A stretch of DNA of 64,000 nt from Heterobilharzia americana (GCA_944470555.2 OX104134.1:7915248-7979247), one strand, 5' to 3'. Numbered from the stretch's first letter, positions 23,475 to 36,400 are shown. The notes: a model not told the origin generated them from the letters alone. Numbers and translations are program-made.

Positions 23475-24095
23475 TTGCTTAAGCTGCAGGAAAGCTCAAC
23501 TGTTTGGTTGGGAAACGTTCATACTTCTGCTTTTTATTTTGACTTAGTGTCGTTTCTTTAAGTCCACCATGGGTTGCATACACCCCAACGCTATATAATT
23601 CTTTAGATAACTTTTCAGTCGCAATCAACTTAGCAGTTTTGCCGGCGTAATGTATCCCTTTTAGTGGTTCAGCCTTGTTCACTGTCAAAAATCTGCTTCA
23701 TCTTTTCGTTTGCACGATACCCAGCGCTTTCTTCATCACAAATGAAGGATTAAGGGACGAAATAATGATAACTAATTCTACGATACACTCATTTTTTTTA
23801 CTGAAAAAGCTTTAAATGCTCATGTACTGCTTGCACACAAATCTTTCAAACGTTTGAGCAGAAAACAGTTGTACGGCAATCTACAGCCGTGTAGTTTAAT
23901 TTCTTCAGAAATAACTTTAAGTAAGAAATAGTTTGAAAGAATGCTTTAGTAGATAAAGTGACTAGCGAAAACATTATTTCATCGATTTTTAAACATCAAA
24001 ACAATTGAGGAGCTTAACCAAGTGTCGTTGCTGGGGTAGCCTGTGAAGCCACTGTCACAAAGTTGGTATGAATGGTGAAAATGGAAGACAAAGTA
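23475..24095. other. Unassigned
   Basis: A 69-codon minus-strand open stretch (23,479-23,688) containing KTAKLIATEKLSKELYSVGV lies just upstream of gypsy relic C. It may belong to that element, but I cannot place it in a known domain. Confidence 0.35.
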
Positions 24096-24099
24096 CATT

Positions 24100-24400
24100 G
24101 GTTGCTTACCCGAGAGCAGCCAACTTCATAGAGTTTAGTCGTATGCACTGATCGACTTTTGCTGATCACTTTGGAGTGTGGCCATTAGCTAAGGGGCTTA
24201 CCGTCGTAATGTATTGAGGTGGATGTAAGTTGGATAGAGACGATAAGCAGGAAGGACTGGACTTGGTTTTCTCTCATGTCGACGCCCGTCAGCAAGAAGT
24301 ATCTGCAACCGTGACGGAACTAATACCATACCTGTGATTTGAACCTGCGTCAACTAGTTCCGCAGTCACAGACCTTACCACTGAGCTTTTCAGGCCACGA
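24100..24400 (-). repeat. tRNA-derived SINE-like unit
   Basis: The minus strand has AGCTCAGTGGTAAGGTC (24,387-24,371), an excellent pol III A box. GGTTCAAATC (24,345-24,336) is an excellent B box about 26 nt further on. The head is tRNA-like but will not fold completely. The body continues to about 24,100, and part of it (about 24,160-24,250) is repeated, diverged, at 24,500-24,590. Confidence 0.6.
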
Positions 24401-24429
24401 CCGACTCTTGTAGGACTGAGCTAGGTACA

Positions 24430-24640
24430 TAGATTTGTTGCAGGAGGGTAGCCAAATTCAGGTAGATTGGTTCTGTGTGGTGATCGAATTCTATCAATCA
24501 CTTTGCAGTGTGGCCACCAGGTCAGCAGGCTCAAGATCGCGAGACGCTAAGATGGGTGTTAGTTGGATGAAAACAATCGACAGTGTGCTGAATGTCGGCT
24601 TGGTACGTCCAGCTAAACCTGCTGCATTTTGTTGCTAGTC
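24430..24640 (-). repeat. Second, partial copy of the same SINE-like body
   Basis: Shares segments such as ATCACTTTGCAGTGTGGCCA and GTTAGTTGGATG with the adjacent unit. No A/B-box head is recognisable in this copy. Confidence 0.5.
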
Positions 24641-25299
24641 ATAAAATCAGGATATCTGACTCGCCATCATTAAATACAGCACTACCATCCATCTGGGCGT
24701 AAACCGGTGTTGACAGAGGTAACACTGTTAGTTCTGGCTTCAATTTAATTTTTCTTAGGGCACCACGTGTGCTTAAGTGTAAGCCCTGGTTTTTCGTCAA
24801 TGAGAAGATAATGATTCGAAACTTTCATTGTGTCAATCTGTACGGGCTTATACTATTCATTAATAGACAACACTTGTACCCTTACTTTCCGTGATCGCAA
24901 ACACGCACAGAAACCCAAGGATATCCATCATTCGCATACGCCTGATCAGCAAAATGCCTGATATTAATAAATTCAAGCCAGTCAGTAACAGCCTGGTCCA
25001 TGAATCATGTTTTCGAAAACCAAAACTAAGCTATCTAGATTTGCAACTACATGACACTGTCCTCACTTATGATCACGGCCACTTATACTCGTCTTCGTTC
25101 TGAATCCTTAACAGTATCCCTCGTTTCTCACTTCACTCCTCATCTGGATTTGCTCCCCTAAGCCAATACTTCTCTGAGCCAGGTCGCCGTTTTACTAAAC
25201 ACTGCAGATTCTTACATCTTTCTTCCTGCGCGAAGCAATCAACTATCTGGTGCCTTTAAGCATTACAATTCTCAAAATTGTTTGCCTCGAATATCAGAT

Positions 25300-27960
25300 G
25301 AATCAAGTACTTCTAAACTTTTATTCTGCAGCGACAGACAACCCTGTAAGTGTAAGCACGCAGAAAGAGATTCTCCCTTTTAAACGCCTGTATGTTCAAG
25401 TCTTACCTATTGACATGACCACAGAATACAGGTTATCCCCAGCTGCAACAGCTGACTGGGACATATACGGCAATCCCCATCTGAATGGCCCATCACACTA
25501 CATAATGTTTCTCGTCCAAGCCAAGAAGCTTTACACTCACTGTTCGTGCCTGCATCCTTGCACCGTTGGGCCATTGAAGGTGCAGCCACCACAAAGCACC
25601 TCTTATGTTCTGACTGGCTTTCATATTCTTGTAGATTCAGTGACAAAGTAGTTCGTAAGACTAATGAGAAACTTCTTTTTGTCTTCACCCACCTGCCTAC
25701 TGCTTCTGCTTTGTCGTCCCATTCTGGTTCTCGCAGCCCGTCAAAACCAAACTCTAGCGACAATCGGCTGAGTCATCATACTTAGTTAGGCTCGTCACAC
25801 AGTGACAGTTCAGTCGCCCATTCTTGTGACTTAAGCTAGCCGCCTTTCCGCCGCCAAAAAAGGCCAGATTTCGTTGCAGTGCTCTCTTCCATCTCTTTGT
25901 ATACTGTTGCTCCCATCGCAGAAACTTGGCGCTTGCCGAATGACCATAACTCTTGTTTTCAGGCAGATAGCCAACCCATGCCTCGGGACAGTGGAGGTTG
26001 TTGATTTTATGTTCGGTGGTGTCACAACCCACATGATCTACTCACCTTCTTTCGTCACTATTGAAGACTCTTGGTAGGTCCAACTGTCTATACACAGCAG
26101 ATCCATCCCACTATGTTGGAAACACAGCCTGTCTTGCATACACCAAATTTCCGATCAGGAAATATGTAAAGCGTTTGTGATGACCTCAAACTTCGTGTGT
26201 GATTAAAAACTTGTCTATAAAGACCTTTCTACGCCGCATGTTACTCTGGTTCTTTTTTCTGGTCCCACGTTCCATGACAGATTTTTTGAGGAACCGGTTA
26301 TCACTGGCTGGGTCCTGCAAGTTACGTCTGCAACACTTAAGGGCAGTATATCAGGCCATAACAACAAGCTGTCTTATATTCATAGTAGCCACAGGTTCGA
26401 TAGAAGTTATCAAAGCCTTTTAGCATTGGTATTTCAATCATAAAACTTATCTCACTTTGAGGGCGAGAACTCTTACTTTCTTTTTGGGTCTTCATGTAGC
26501 TAAATGGGCCAGTGTAAGTGAATGTTTGGATCTTCTGAGTAAGAACACTTTGGACCACGGTATTTACATTAAAAATGGCGGCGTGGACTTTGAAATATTG
26601 TTTGTAAAGATCTTCAGCCTGTTCCTATATTCCTTTACCTTTTTGATCTCATGAAGCACCAGTCATATTACCCCGTGCTTTGAACTTGACTCGAGGCTCA
26701 GCCCGAAAAATGACCGTTCTACCAACATAATATTTCTTCTGCTGCTTGTTGTGGGGAAGGCAGCGAAAAATTCGACCTCCCCCAGCCTTTCAGAAAGTAA
26801 ACTTATGAGCTCCTCGCAGAATGGATTTCTGTCCGAGATGGCTTGCATCACGTGATACCTAGAATTCTTCGATCATGCAATGAACGGTAGAGATGAAGGA
26901 AAAGTGGTCGTCTTGCTTCACTTTAGTTTCATTAAAGTTTTGACAGGGTGGACCACCCCTCACTTCGTAGACTGAATCCATATGGGGCAGCTGCAAGTTG
27001 CACGAACAGATCGGCCAAGTCCTGGAGAACTGCATTTAAGTAGTAAAAAGAGGCTCACATTTTCCCCTCCTAGAAATATCACTCATGGAATACTCCAATG
27101 CTTCCTTCTGTGACCCCTCTCTTCGTAATGTATATAAACGACGCGTGCATCTGTTTGAAATCAGGGAGCACCTTTTCTTTGCAGATGACTCGGAAGTAGC
27201 GCACACTGTTTTTCTGATCAATGTTACAGCATCAGGGCTTCCACGCAAAATGACCTCGCCAGGCCACAAAGATGGTGTGACATGTGATTGTTGTCCCCGA
27301 ATGTGCGGAATTCCTGTTTTATGCTCTTCGGTGGCTGCAATGTGCCTACTAACCTTCGATTCGACAACCTCGCACTCCAATAGCCGAGTAACACTTGCGG
27401 CCTTGGAACGGAGTACTTCAGTGATCTGTCCTTTGTAGGACAGGCAAAGACACAGTGCTTTAAATCATGCAGCCCAATTCGCCTCATTCTTCACAATTTT
27501 CGCCTTGACGAAATCATTCTGATTCCGTATGAGCTTGACATCCAACAACTGCTAGAATGCTATCCCACCATATTCAGTTGCTCACGATCCGCTGACGATT
27601 AGAAAAATACAGAAGGCCAACCGGTACTTTACCGGGCTTATTTCCCCTGTCACTTCATCCATATGCAGGTGTCACACTGGAGTCCACTTGTTTAGGAGGA
27701 TAAAACTGAACCTTATTATTTTCTGTAAAGCCCTACACCGTGAAGTGGTCAGTAGTGCTGACACGGTAAAGTTTGCCAACACAAAATCCTACTATCTCAG
27801 AGACTATGGCCGCCTAGTCACCATGACACGTACACTAAAACAGCCTAAATCTTCACTTTTACAGCTCATTACGCCAACATCTGGAATAGACTTCCGCACG
27901 ATGCCCAATTCTGCAAGAGTACATCTCGGTTTCAATCAACCTTGAACCATCACAATGATA
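25300..27960 (+). mobile_element. CR1/Jockey-type LINE relic (endonuclease, reverse transcriptase, C-terminal domain)
   Basis: Plus-strand remnants follow ORF2 order. About 25,860-26,060 carries APIAETWRLPND and VTTHMIYSPSFVTIEDS, from the endonuclease (ETWL block and the GGGV.FYVR region). About 26,930-26,960 carries FDRVDHPSLRRL, the first reverse transcriptase aspartate block. About 27,120-27,210 has FVMYINDACI then FEIREHLFFADDSEVAHT, with the catalytic FADD box intact. About 27,595-27,950 has IRKIQKANRYFTGLIS and the C-terminal LHREVVS region. Frames change repeatedly, so it cannot encode a functional protein. Clade placement is by motif style only. Confidence 0.75.
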
Positions 27961-30575
27961 AACTTAGGGTATGTAGGATTCTTAGTTTATCTTACACGGA
28001 TGATAGTATGTTCCTTGTTGACCCGACAAACATCTAGATTACCACACGCTATAATCCAAAGCAACCTTACCATCCGAAAGTGTCAAACTGGTGTAGGTAT
28101 GTAATCACTCTTGTAAACCGGTGTGCATTTGTGTTTGCAGCAGTAAATCATTTTTGTCATTGTCCTTGTTATTATTATTAACAGCCCTCACCTTTCTGAC
28201 CCCGTGCTATTTTATCTTTTTCAAAATGGCATTCAACTTTAGTGCACTGGATGCTCAAAGCCAAGAATGTCAACCTGCAATCACACGACACTACGGAAAA
28301 CGTCTGTACGGAACCTCAGAATGGGTGCATCCCATTCACACAACTAGAAATAGTGTGCCAACTTGCATGCCTGCATCGAAGTTACCCGCCAACATAACCA
28401 ACGCAATTCTACCTATATGGGAATAAAATATGCTTTGTAGCCTAATTCTCTTGGCTGAGTCAGAAAATCGCAGAATGCGGAGAACACGAAAACACACACC
28501 AGAATCATCATAAGGTGGGTAATCTTTCAATTTGCTCCAATTCTCTTGTATCCTATCCGTATTTGTGGTCATAGCGTCCCCGGTGCTGGTTGTTGATTCT
28601 AACTCTGATGCTTCTCTAGCTGGGCTTACTCCTAAACATTACTACAAGTAGACATTCCGACCACCGTTCCTTTTCTGTATGGAGCTTGCTGCCTTTATGC
28701 CCTGTGGTAGCGCAGGTACTTTGTATGTGAAAAGTCAAGCTACGCCGTGGCGGTAGTGGAAGCATAGCGGTCATAATTGACGGCTGATGTGCGATACATA
28801 CCAAGGGCTGAAGAAGTTGATAATATATGCATGGTCCTCGTGAGCTGAAAGCAGGCCGAAGATATCCCCTAAACCGCCGACTCTACCGGGTGCAGTGTAA
28901 AAATATTTTAAAAGTGACGTAAAAAGATGGGAAGATGGTGATAGCTTGTAGCATTTTATTTCACTGTATTGTGTTGATGTATGTAACAACTCACTGAACA
29001 CTTTTTGTTTAGTTGTACTGAAAAAGACTTTTTGCTCGCTCGTGACTAATACAACATCCTGATATATACTTCGCGTTAACTCCTGATATTTACGCTGTCT
29101 GATGCAGGTGGATCAGCAGTGTCAGGAATTATAAATAAGCGATAGTGTATCTGGACACGTATATAAAATTTGGAGTCAGATTTCAGAGCTCGACAAGCTA
29201 ACTAGCAGGCACGACGGCAGGTGGGTAAACCGGAGCCACCCTTTCTTGTATGTCAGCATCTTTACTCAGCCTGAGTCTCTCATATATGATGCCCGGTGAA
29301 TTCAAAAGTATGACAATGAAATACCAGAAACCAGAAATGGGGTCCACTGAGAATATAAACTCGCCCAGCATACTACCTCAGCCCACTCTGAGCCACCAGG
29401 TTGTCTCTATATTGCTGTGAATGGCAACACCTGAATTGACATTCTCTTGGATTATATGATTATGTGGGAGCTTACAGATTCCTGAAATCGTTAGTGTGGG
29501 TTCTTTTGGTCTCTGAAGCTATAAGCATAAGAGTTTATGGTAAAACGGACGTTTATCTAGCTCAACAGGGCATTACGAAGAAGGATCAAACATGCCGACT
29601 TCTTTTAACAAAAATTTGGAATTTTGCGCAACCGTGGTGCCACCAGTGGGGAAAAGGAGAGTATAACTGAAAACGACATAAACTTTAACACCCTGTATAC
29701 ACTGAAAAGTAGTATTTTCTTGTTCATTTCATAACTTGTGGAACCTTCTGATGTTTTTAATCGAACCTAACGACCTCCCTTCTGTGCCATTCTGGTCCCG
29801 TATAACCTTATAGATTTTCCAACATATCGATGTGATGATGCCCGTAAACTGGCTTCTCGCATGTCAAGTTACTATTATGAGGATAAAATATTCATATTTA
29901 TATTATATTTACATTTACATATGATGACACCCAACATACAACAACACGGTCATTCCTCTAACCCTAACTGCATAAAATGTGTTCAGTACAAAGAAGAATG
30001 TATGATTTTTATTTGATTGTTTACAGCTGCCTTCGACTTATGAACATTAGTTTTCCACACTTTAGCTCATCTTGGTTCCATATCCTCCCTTCTCTCTGTT
30101 CCGTCGGGATATCTTCCTGCCCAGCTTCGTTCTCACTAATTCCACCTGTAAGTTAATCTCCCTCCCCCTAATCTGATCTCTAAGCAGTTGGCTCGGGATA
30201 CTGTGTGAAGTAGTCCTTGTAGCCATTAAATTTGACCGACCTATATGTCACCACTGAAATAGTTCCACGTAGTATTTTGTGTTTCAGCTTTGAGCTTGGC
30301 CTGTTGCACACTTTTGTTATTCTTTTTGAGTCACACCAATCGGTCTTCATTCACATGGAGTCCTGGTTATCGTATTTGCCAATGCATATCATGCCATCAG
30401 AACTTCTAAGATATATGGCGGTCCAAACAGTGTTTGAATAATTTCCAGCCACCTACTGAACTTGCCTTAGTCAGCTGGTCAGTGACGCTGGTGTTCCGCT
30501 CTTAGTTGTCTGTGCTCCAGATAAAGATCTTGAGTGTATTGCGTTTAAGTGATCAAAACAATTTTGAGATTTGTC
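27961..30575. other. Unassigned; no gene supported
   Basis: Several 60-100 codon open stretches occur. One is 28,336-28,572 (minus), starting at an ATG and containing DRIQENWSKLKDYPPYDD. None has a recognised domain, splice support or repeat partner in this window. Confidence 0.4.
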
Positions 30576-30579
30576 CTGA

Positions 30580-30905
30580 TGCGAAGTTGACAGGTGCAAA
30601 GATCAATCACTAATTATTCGGACTCGCCATATAACCACGAATACGAGACCAAGGAAGAACATGACAGCGTAGTTGGATGGAATAGTACATTTGGATGGTT
30701 GTGCCAAGATACCGATGCGTTCCAACTAACTGACTAGAGAGTCGAGTGCGAGCGGTGCAACGTAACACGACAGCATGCTAAATGGCGAGGATGCTTGACC
30801 AGGTGCCTTCAGCTTAGCGAGTCCAGTTAAACTATCAAGGTCAGCATCGATGTTGAATGTCGTCAAACCCTAGGCTATTGATTTTGGGGAAGTGTGTGAC
30901 GCTAA
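30580..30905 (-). repeat. 3' LTR of gypsy element A
   Basis: Direct repeat of 33,157-33,482. I count 15 substitutions and one 1-bp indel between the copies. Exact outer ends are uncertain by several bases. Confidence 0.88.
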
Positions 30906-31379
30906 AGATCGCTCCCGCCTAGTGGGTTCGTGAGGACCCCGGGGTGATACCAGCCGGAAGTAAAAACCTAGTGGTTCCTCCACTGGTAAAACTCTTTCTG
31001 TGGGCTCACTGCGAGAAGTGGCCCCTGGTTGCCTGAACTTATTTTAGGGTGTCGTGGAAAGTGAAAAGTAAAATACAATAAATCGAATTGCACGTCTATC
31101 GCGGTCCTCAGTTTCCTTTGACATTTCGTCCAGTGTTTGTTGCACCTGGAATGTAAATAAGGCTTTTAGTAACACGAGAGAGTTTCGTAAAAATGGAAAT
31201 TATTCATATATAAATATATCGAAAATGAAATTTACGCTTATTTCCACCGTTTTTTTAAAAAAGTTTCGCTATGTGGCAATAAAAATTGCTATGAAAAGGC
31301 AAAACGTACGAGGAGTTTCGCGTTGTCGGTGATTAAGAAAAATGGTGCTTGGAAAAAATTTGAAATGAAAAAGATATGG

Positions 31380-31715
31380 TTGACACATCTTACTTCATAC
31401 CACTGAGTTGAATGCTGCTTCAGGTACTCCGGGAACCTGACGGTTCGACCCGATCGTTGTTGCAAATGTGCATTGCCGGGCACATCGTCAAGAATTTCGG
31501 TAATTGAGCTATCCACCGGTGTTGTTTTCGCGTTAAGCCTTCGGTAATCACCGGTTGGACGCCAGTCGTTGCTATCCTATTTAGGAACCATGTGCAATGG
31601 TCATGCCCAAAGGCCGTTTGACGGTTTGATAATGCCCAGCTAGAGCATGTGGTCGGATTCACCCTCCGCCGTTTTAAGCTTATCAGGGGCTAGACGGTGC
31701 GCTTCGGACGCCACA
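31380..31715 (-). pseudogene. Gypsy A reverse transcriptase, N-terminal remnant
   Basis: The frame-hopping minus-strand reading shows the decayed LGIIKPSNSLWASPLHMV region (LSNRQTAFGHDHCTWFLN in one frame), followed by EGLTRKQHR in the position of YRRLNAKTTPD. The catalytic aspartate region is absent. Sequence from about 31,540 to 31,790 is paralogous to 41,290-41,490 plus 41,916-41,960 in element B. Confidence 0.75.
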
Positions 31716-31794
31716 GGTGGACCTGTGGCTGTGACATGTGCATAACATTGCTGGTTATGCACGGAAGAGTATGCTTCGGTTGTTGCAACTCTGG

Positions 31795-32301
31795 TTATTT
31801 CTCCGGAACTGCCTGGTAGGATGCGTCGAATGATTGTTTGGTTCTGACGATGGCCAAACTCGGACTTACGTGGGTGGTGCCGTCAATGGATAACCTTGTG
31901 TTATTATCTATCAGACGTGGACGGCAAGCATCTACGAGTAGATCGTAATGGTTTAGCAAATCTGTGCCAATGATGGGCATAGAAACGTCAACCAGGGGGC
32001 AAATCCAGTGGATAAGTTTACGCAAACCTGAGTTGAGGTAGGCATACTGTCTCCCGAACGTCGCGATTGCCTTGCCGTTAGCCGCCTGGAGATTGAAGGA
32101 TGGGCCAAGATGATGCTCGTTTGTTGGTGCGGGGAGAAGGCTGAATTCTGCGCTGCTGTCGACGAGGTAGTGAACTTTCGTTTTAATATCCGTGACGCAG
32201 CGCAAACTGCTGTTTCCGCTGGCTACGGTTGCCATGATCACTTTTCGGCGTGGCCGCTTCCCGAGTTTGTATCCTTGTTGAAACTGTATGGTTTCCAACA
32301 T
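31795..32301 (-). pseudogene. Gypsy A aspartic protease region
   Basis: A continuous frame of about 168 codons holds a retropepsin-like domain. HYLVDSSAEFSLLPAP is the active-site block with DSS in place of the usual DSG/DTG. FGRQYAYLN lies in the flap region, and MPIIGTDLLNHYDLLVD is the C-terminal ILG-type block followed by the LLVD motif. Loss of the active-site glycine suggests an inactive protease. The frame overlaps the end of gag in another frame. Confidence 0.82.
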
Positions 32302-33020
32302 TTTCTGGCTTCGTCTCCGTAATTATTATGAAACCAGCACCATTTCGGATTTTCCGCCCTGTTAAGTTTAGTTTTGGGGCAACCACGTGAGTTGCTGCGA
32401 TGTGCCGAGGTGGGTTCGTGAGAAGTGCCACATGAACTAGGACTTCGGGCTCGTAGCAACTGTTTCACAGAGTTGCACAGCTTGGTCACCCCTGAATCCT
32501 GTTTCTCTGGTTTCTGGCAAACAGAAAATACGTTTGAGATGGGTCTGCTAGAAACCTCCAGTACTTTGTCGGCCGAGGCTACCAGGTCATCGAGTGGGAC
32601 AGACTGCAGTGTCACTAACACGGTTTGCACCGGTTGTGGTAGTTTTGAGAGAAACGGTTGTCGGAAAAGGCCGTTGTAGAATGTTCGTGTGCCGATAACT
32701 TCCCGCATGCGTGCGAGGACTTTGGTAGCTGAGTGGCTGCCTAGCTCGATGTCACGGGGTAATTCGTCCGGGCACAAAGATCACTTACTTCGGGACTAAA
32801 CATGTGTGCTGTAACATGCAGGTCCAATTCCCGCGGTAGTGAACGTATGACGGCAAGAAACTGAGGATGGTGATCTGAGACGCCCTGTTCTCGAATGTCT
32901 GCCTCGGCACACAGAAACCATGTTTCTGCATTGTCTGGCTAATGTGGCATGAGTTGGATCGTGTTCTTAGTCGACCCAACAGGAATAAGCTTGGGAGCAT
33001 GGTCGGATATGAGAAAGTGT
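32238..33020 (-). pseudogene. Gypsy A gag (capsid and nucleocapsid)
   Basis: Capsid-like segments ELDLHVTAHMFSPEVSDLCA and, in the 32,238-32,777 frame, VLARMREVIGTRTFYNGLFR then FLSKLPQPVQTVLVTLQSVP are typical of schistosome gypsy gag. The nucleocapsid has CWFHNNYGDEARKCWKPYSF, a C-x2-H-x9-C-x3-C motif in which the fourth cysteine is tyrosine. At least one frameshift separates the N-terminal part. Confidence 0.82.
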
Positions 33021-33119
33021 GGTAAATGGATGTATAAATGTTATTGAAATGAAGACAATATACAAATATAAGATGGAGCAGGCTCACCAATTCATTATTT
33101 GTTATTGGTCGGGATACGT

Positions 33120-33138
33120 GATAACGTCGGGCTCACCA
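33120..33138 (-). other. Primer binding site, tRNA-Trp type
   Basis: The plus strand reads GATAACGTCGGGCTCACCA, which matches 17 of 19 bases of the 3' end of eukaryotic tRNA-Trp (GATCACGTCGGGGTCACCA). It lies just inside the 5' LTR. A tRNA-Trp primer is characteristic of the CsRn1 group of Ty3/gypsy elements. Confidence 0.75.
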
Positions 33139-33156
33139 ATTTAGGATTCACCCTCG

Positions 33157-33482
33157 TGCGAAGTTGACAGACGCAAAGACCAATCACCAATTATTCGGAC
33201 TCGCCATATAACCACGAATACGAGACCAAGGAAGAACATGACAGCGTAGTTGGATGGAATAGTACATTTGGATGGTTGTGCCAAGATACCGATGCGTTCC
33301 AACTAACTGGCTAGAGAGTCGAGTGCGAGCAGTGCAACGTAACACGACAGCATGCCAAATGGCGAGGATGCCTGATCGGGTGCCTTCAGCTTAGCGAGTC
33401 CAGTTAAACTATCAAGGTCAGCATCAATGTTGAATGCCATCGAACCTAGGCTATTGATTTTGGGGAAGTGCGTGACGCTACA
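33157..33482 (-). repeat. 5' LTR of gypsy element A
   Basis: Partner of 30,580-30,905. On the minus strand it begins about TGTAGCGTCACGC and runs to about AACTTCGCA. It is also related to 43,283-43,624 (element B), though more distantly. Confidence 0.88.
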
Positions 33483-36400
33483 CAATGGGTGCATGTTATC
33501 AGGGTGATGATGCTGGGAAACTGCTTCGTTTTTGTGTTGCCTGTGTTACCTCAAAAGAGTTTGTGCTTCTCACTGCATCACGTGGGAAAAGGTGAGTGAT
33601 GATGTTTGGATGTACGGGAAAGGTGAGTGCCTTTGCGAAATCTTCGGAATGCAAAGCGCGTCAGTGTGACACCAATTCGTAGGAATGTGCAGCTCAGCAC
33701 ATGCTAAGCATTTTTTGATACTGAAGGACAGACTAGACATGGTCGGACTGTATTGAAATTTATTGCAAGTGGACGAGGGTGCTGCCCCAAATGAATTCAG
33801 TCCACACACGGCTTTTGGTCGCTCAGATTTCATTTATGGTCGCGCTTATGGATGGCTGGATAACGTGATAACTATGTGATTTATGTTGTTACCTGCATTA
33901 TCTTTCGGTCGACAGATAGGAAGATAGGATGTTTGTCGTAACATATAATATTTAGTCCTCAACAGGGTCAACGACTGCCTGAGAGTTACAAACATCTAAC
34001 GGAAACCGTGTAAGATGAGCACCGATTCGGATTTACTCGTTGTATTTATTATGGCTTACATATTGGAACGTCCAGAGGAACCTTGTTTTGACTTTCTAAC
34101 CACGATGGGATTTTATCACACTATTCTTACAATGAACTGGGGAGCCAGTATGAAACATTTGTAGATGCCTATTCAGAGACAGGTAGCCAATTGCTGTACC
34201 ATAACACGCACTCTAACAACCGATAAAGTGCTGAATTCTATCGCATGATGCCTTCAATCTGGTGTTTTCACGTCACTATCAGGATGTATAAATGGTGAGG
34301 CGTGTGCACTGCTTAAACTTATCATTTGGGTCGGACAAAAGAAGTTCTTCCAAAAGAGCTACCCACATTCCTTTTTGCTGAAGTTATCCATTTCTCTACG
34401 TAAACGTCATGCACCCTAGAGAAGTGTACCGTGTTGCTTGATGAACTGCCCCTCGTAAGTGCTTTTTTGGCATTTGTCAACGCCTGATGACCAGGAGTTA
34501 ACCCGAGGAAGCACCAATTTACGTCACCGTTCGCGAAGCATTAAATTAGCGAAACTGGCGGCGAGTAGTCCCTCGAAAGTAATTACCTGGGGCTAGGTTG
34601 TGTTGTGTTTACGCTGAAGGTAGTGCTGATGATACTGTCTAGAAAGACGATGAAAGCCACACCAATAACCAACCCACCCCAGGGAACACAACACACCCAA
34701 GACCGTTAACCCGACTAAAAATATTCTCCACCATTCCAGTTGCCTGGGGTTGAACGAGAATCGGACTTGCCACTGACCCTCATAACTTTGAAGGATTTGT
34801 TGGGTTGAAGGCACACAGCCAAAAACTCACGCCATTTGACGCGCTGTCGTGATGCGATCTTCCAGCCAATTGATCAGGAGGCATGGGTACTTTGACACGG
34901 TCAACCAAAAATACCTTTCATACCGAGTCACTGGGTTGCGTTCTTTCGTGTTCGCGTATTCGTGGGTGTACTACAACTGTGATGAAGTAGTGCTTGGCCC
35001 CTGCATCCGTCAAGCCCACGCAAGAGAAATCCACTAACTCATGAAACCGTTCTTTTCCGAAGGTGTGAAGCTTTGTCTCCTCAGTGACATATATTCTTTG
35101 TCGCCGCGACAATCACGTGAAGACACAAGTGACCAGGTTCTCAAGCCTATCCACATTAAGCTGACACCGCACCGGGTTCAACTTGCGTCATATCGGTCAG
35201 ACATGGCTCCTGTATACCGTAGGTGATTTTCGGGAACAGGGCACCGTAGATCCTAATTCTTGATGTCTTGCTCCCGTTATCGCAGGAATCAGGGAGCCAC
35301 GTTGCTGTACAAACAACCCTTAGGTAAGTGATTTTAGTGCACTGCCAATTTGTGAGGAGAAGAGATCCCAAATCGTCAGCTGCTGGGGGGATTACTTCGT
35401 GGCATCGAGCTACGGAACAACTCGGCCACTGAATCACTCGTAATCGTGTGAGAAGTTATTGACGAAACACCACAGAAGGTGCCAACCACGTTGGTGACAC
35501 TTCAGTCAGCCATCGTCAATGAACTGGCAGCCTCGGTTGACGAAATACTTCTGCAAACCTGCCTTAAACTTATGTCCCTTTTTACTTGAAACCTTTGGCC
35601 AGGATTCAGAAATGATAGATCCGTGCAACTCCATTGAACAGCTTCTGTGGCCTTGAACACTAAGGTCACCAAGTACAACACAATGTGTTCCTCCCACTGA
35701 GGTAATTCTCATGGCCGTCCATTAGCCAAGTTAGGCATTGTCGGGAATTCTTATTCACTTTAGTTCTATAACACTTGTGGCTAGGAAGCGAGAAACTGCT
35801 AGAAGTTATGCATTTCCAACAGACTGTGCGAAGCCGAATAAATAGCTTGTCACAACGCGATGATGTCGACCGTTGCTGGCTAGAAAAGGCGCTTACCAGA
35901 CGTCATTAACGTGACAGCAGGTAATCGCCACTTTGCTTACACTCGCGCAGAGGCCAGGATTCATCCCGCAGAGGAAAACGAACGCCATCGTGACCCATCC
36001 GTCTATGTGCGGGCAGCTAGTGGCAAAGCAGCCGCAACCTTTTGGAGATGACAACTAGAGTTTGAATCGACTTATTCACTTGATTTTTTGTCTACCTTGT
36101 GCTTTTATACCCGTGATTGGCGTGCGCTAGCTGAGCCATTACAACCTACTCGTAGATGCCCATCTACAGTCACTGAGGAGTGAAATCACCTAGTTATCCA
36201 CTGGTGGAACCTCTAGGTAGGTCCGAATTCGGCTACAGTCAGAATGAAGCACTCATTTGAGGCGTCTAGCCAGACGGTGCTTTAAAGATGCGAAGTTTAG
36301 GCAACCAATGCATAGTCTAGGTTCCTAACCGGCCACCTTATAGTTACATCACAGCCATAGGCCGACCGGTAGCATCCAAAGCACGGCATTCAGCCCCGAG

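Larger units (their letters stand above)
30580..33482 (-). mobile_element. Ty3/gypsy element A (CsRn1/Boudicca-like), internally deleted, with both LTRs
   Basis: It is bounded by LTRs of about 326 bp. The order on the minus strand is 5' LTR (33.2-33.5 kb), primer site, gag (33.0-32.3 kb), protease (32.3-31.8 kb), start of reverse transcriptase (31.7-31.4 kb), then non-coding sequence and 3' LTR. Most of reverse transcriptase, RNase H and integrase are absent, so it could move only if supplied in trans; its gag and protease are also broken. Clade assignment rests on the tRNA-Trp-type primer site and the CHCC-type nucleocapsid motif. Confidence 0.88.
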
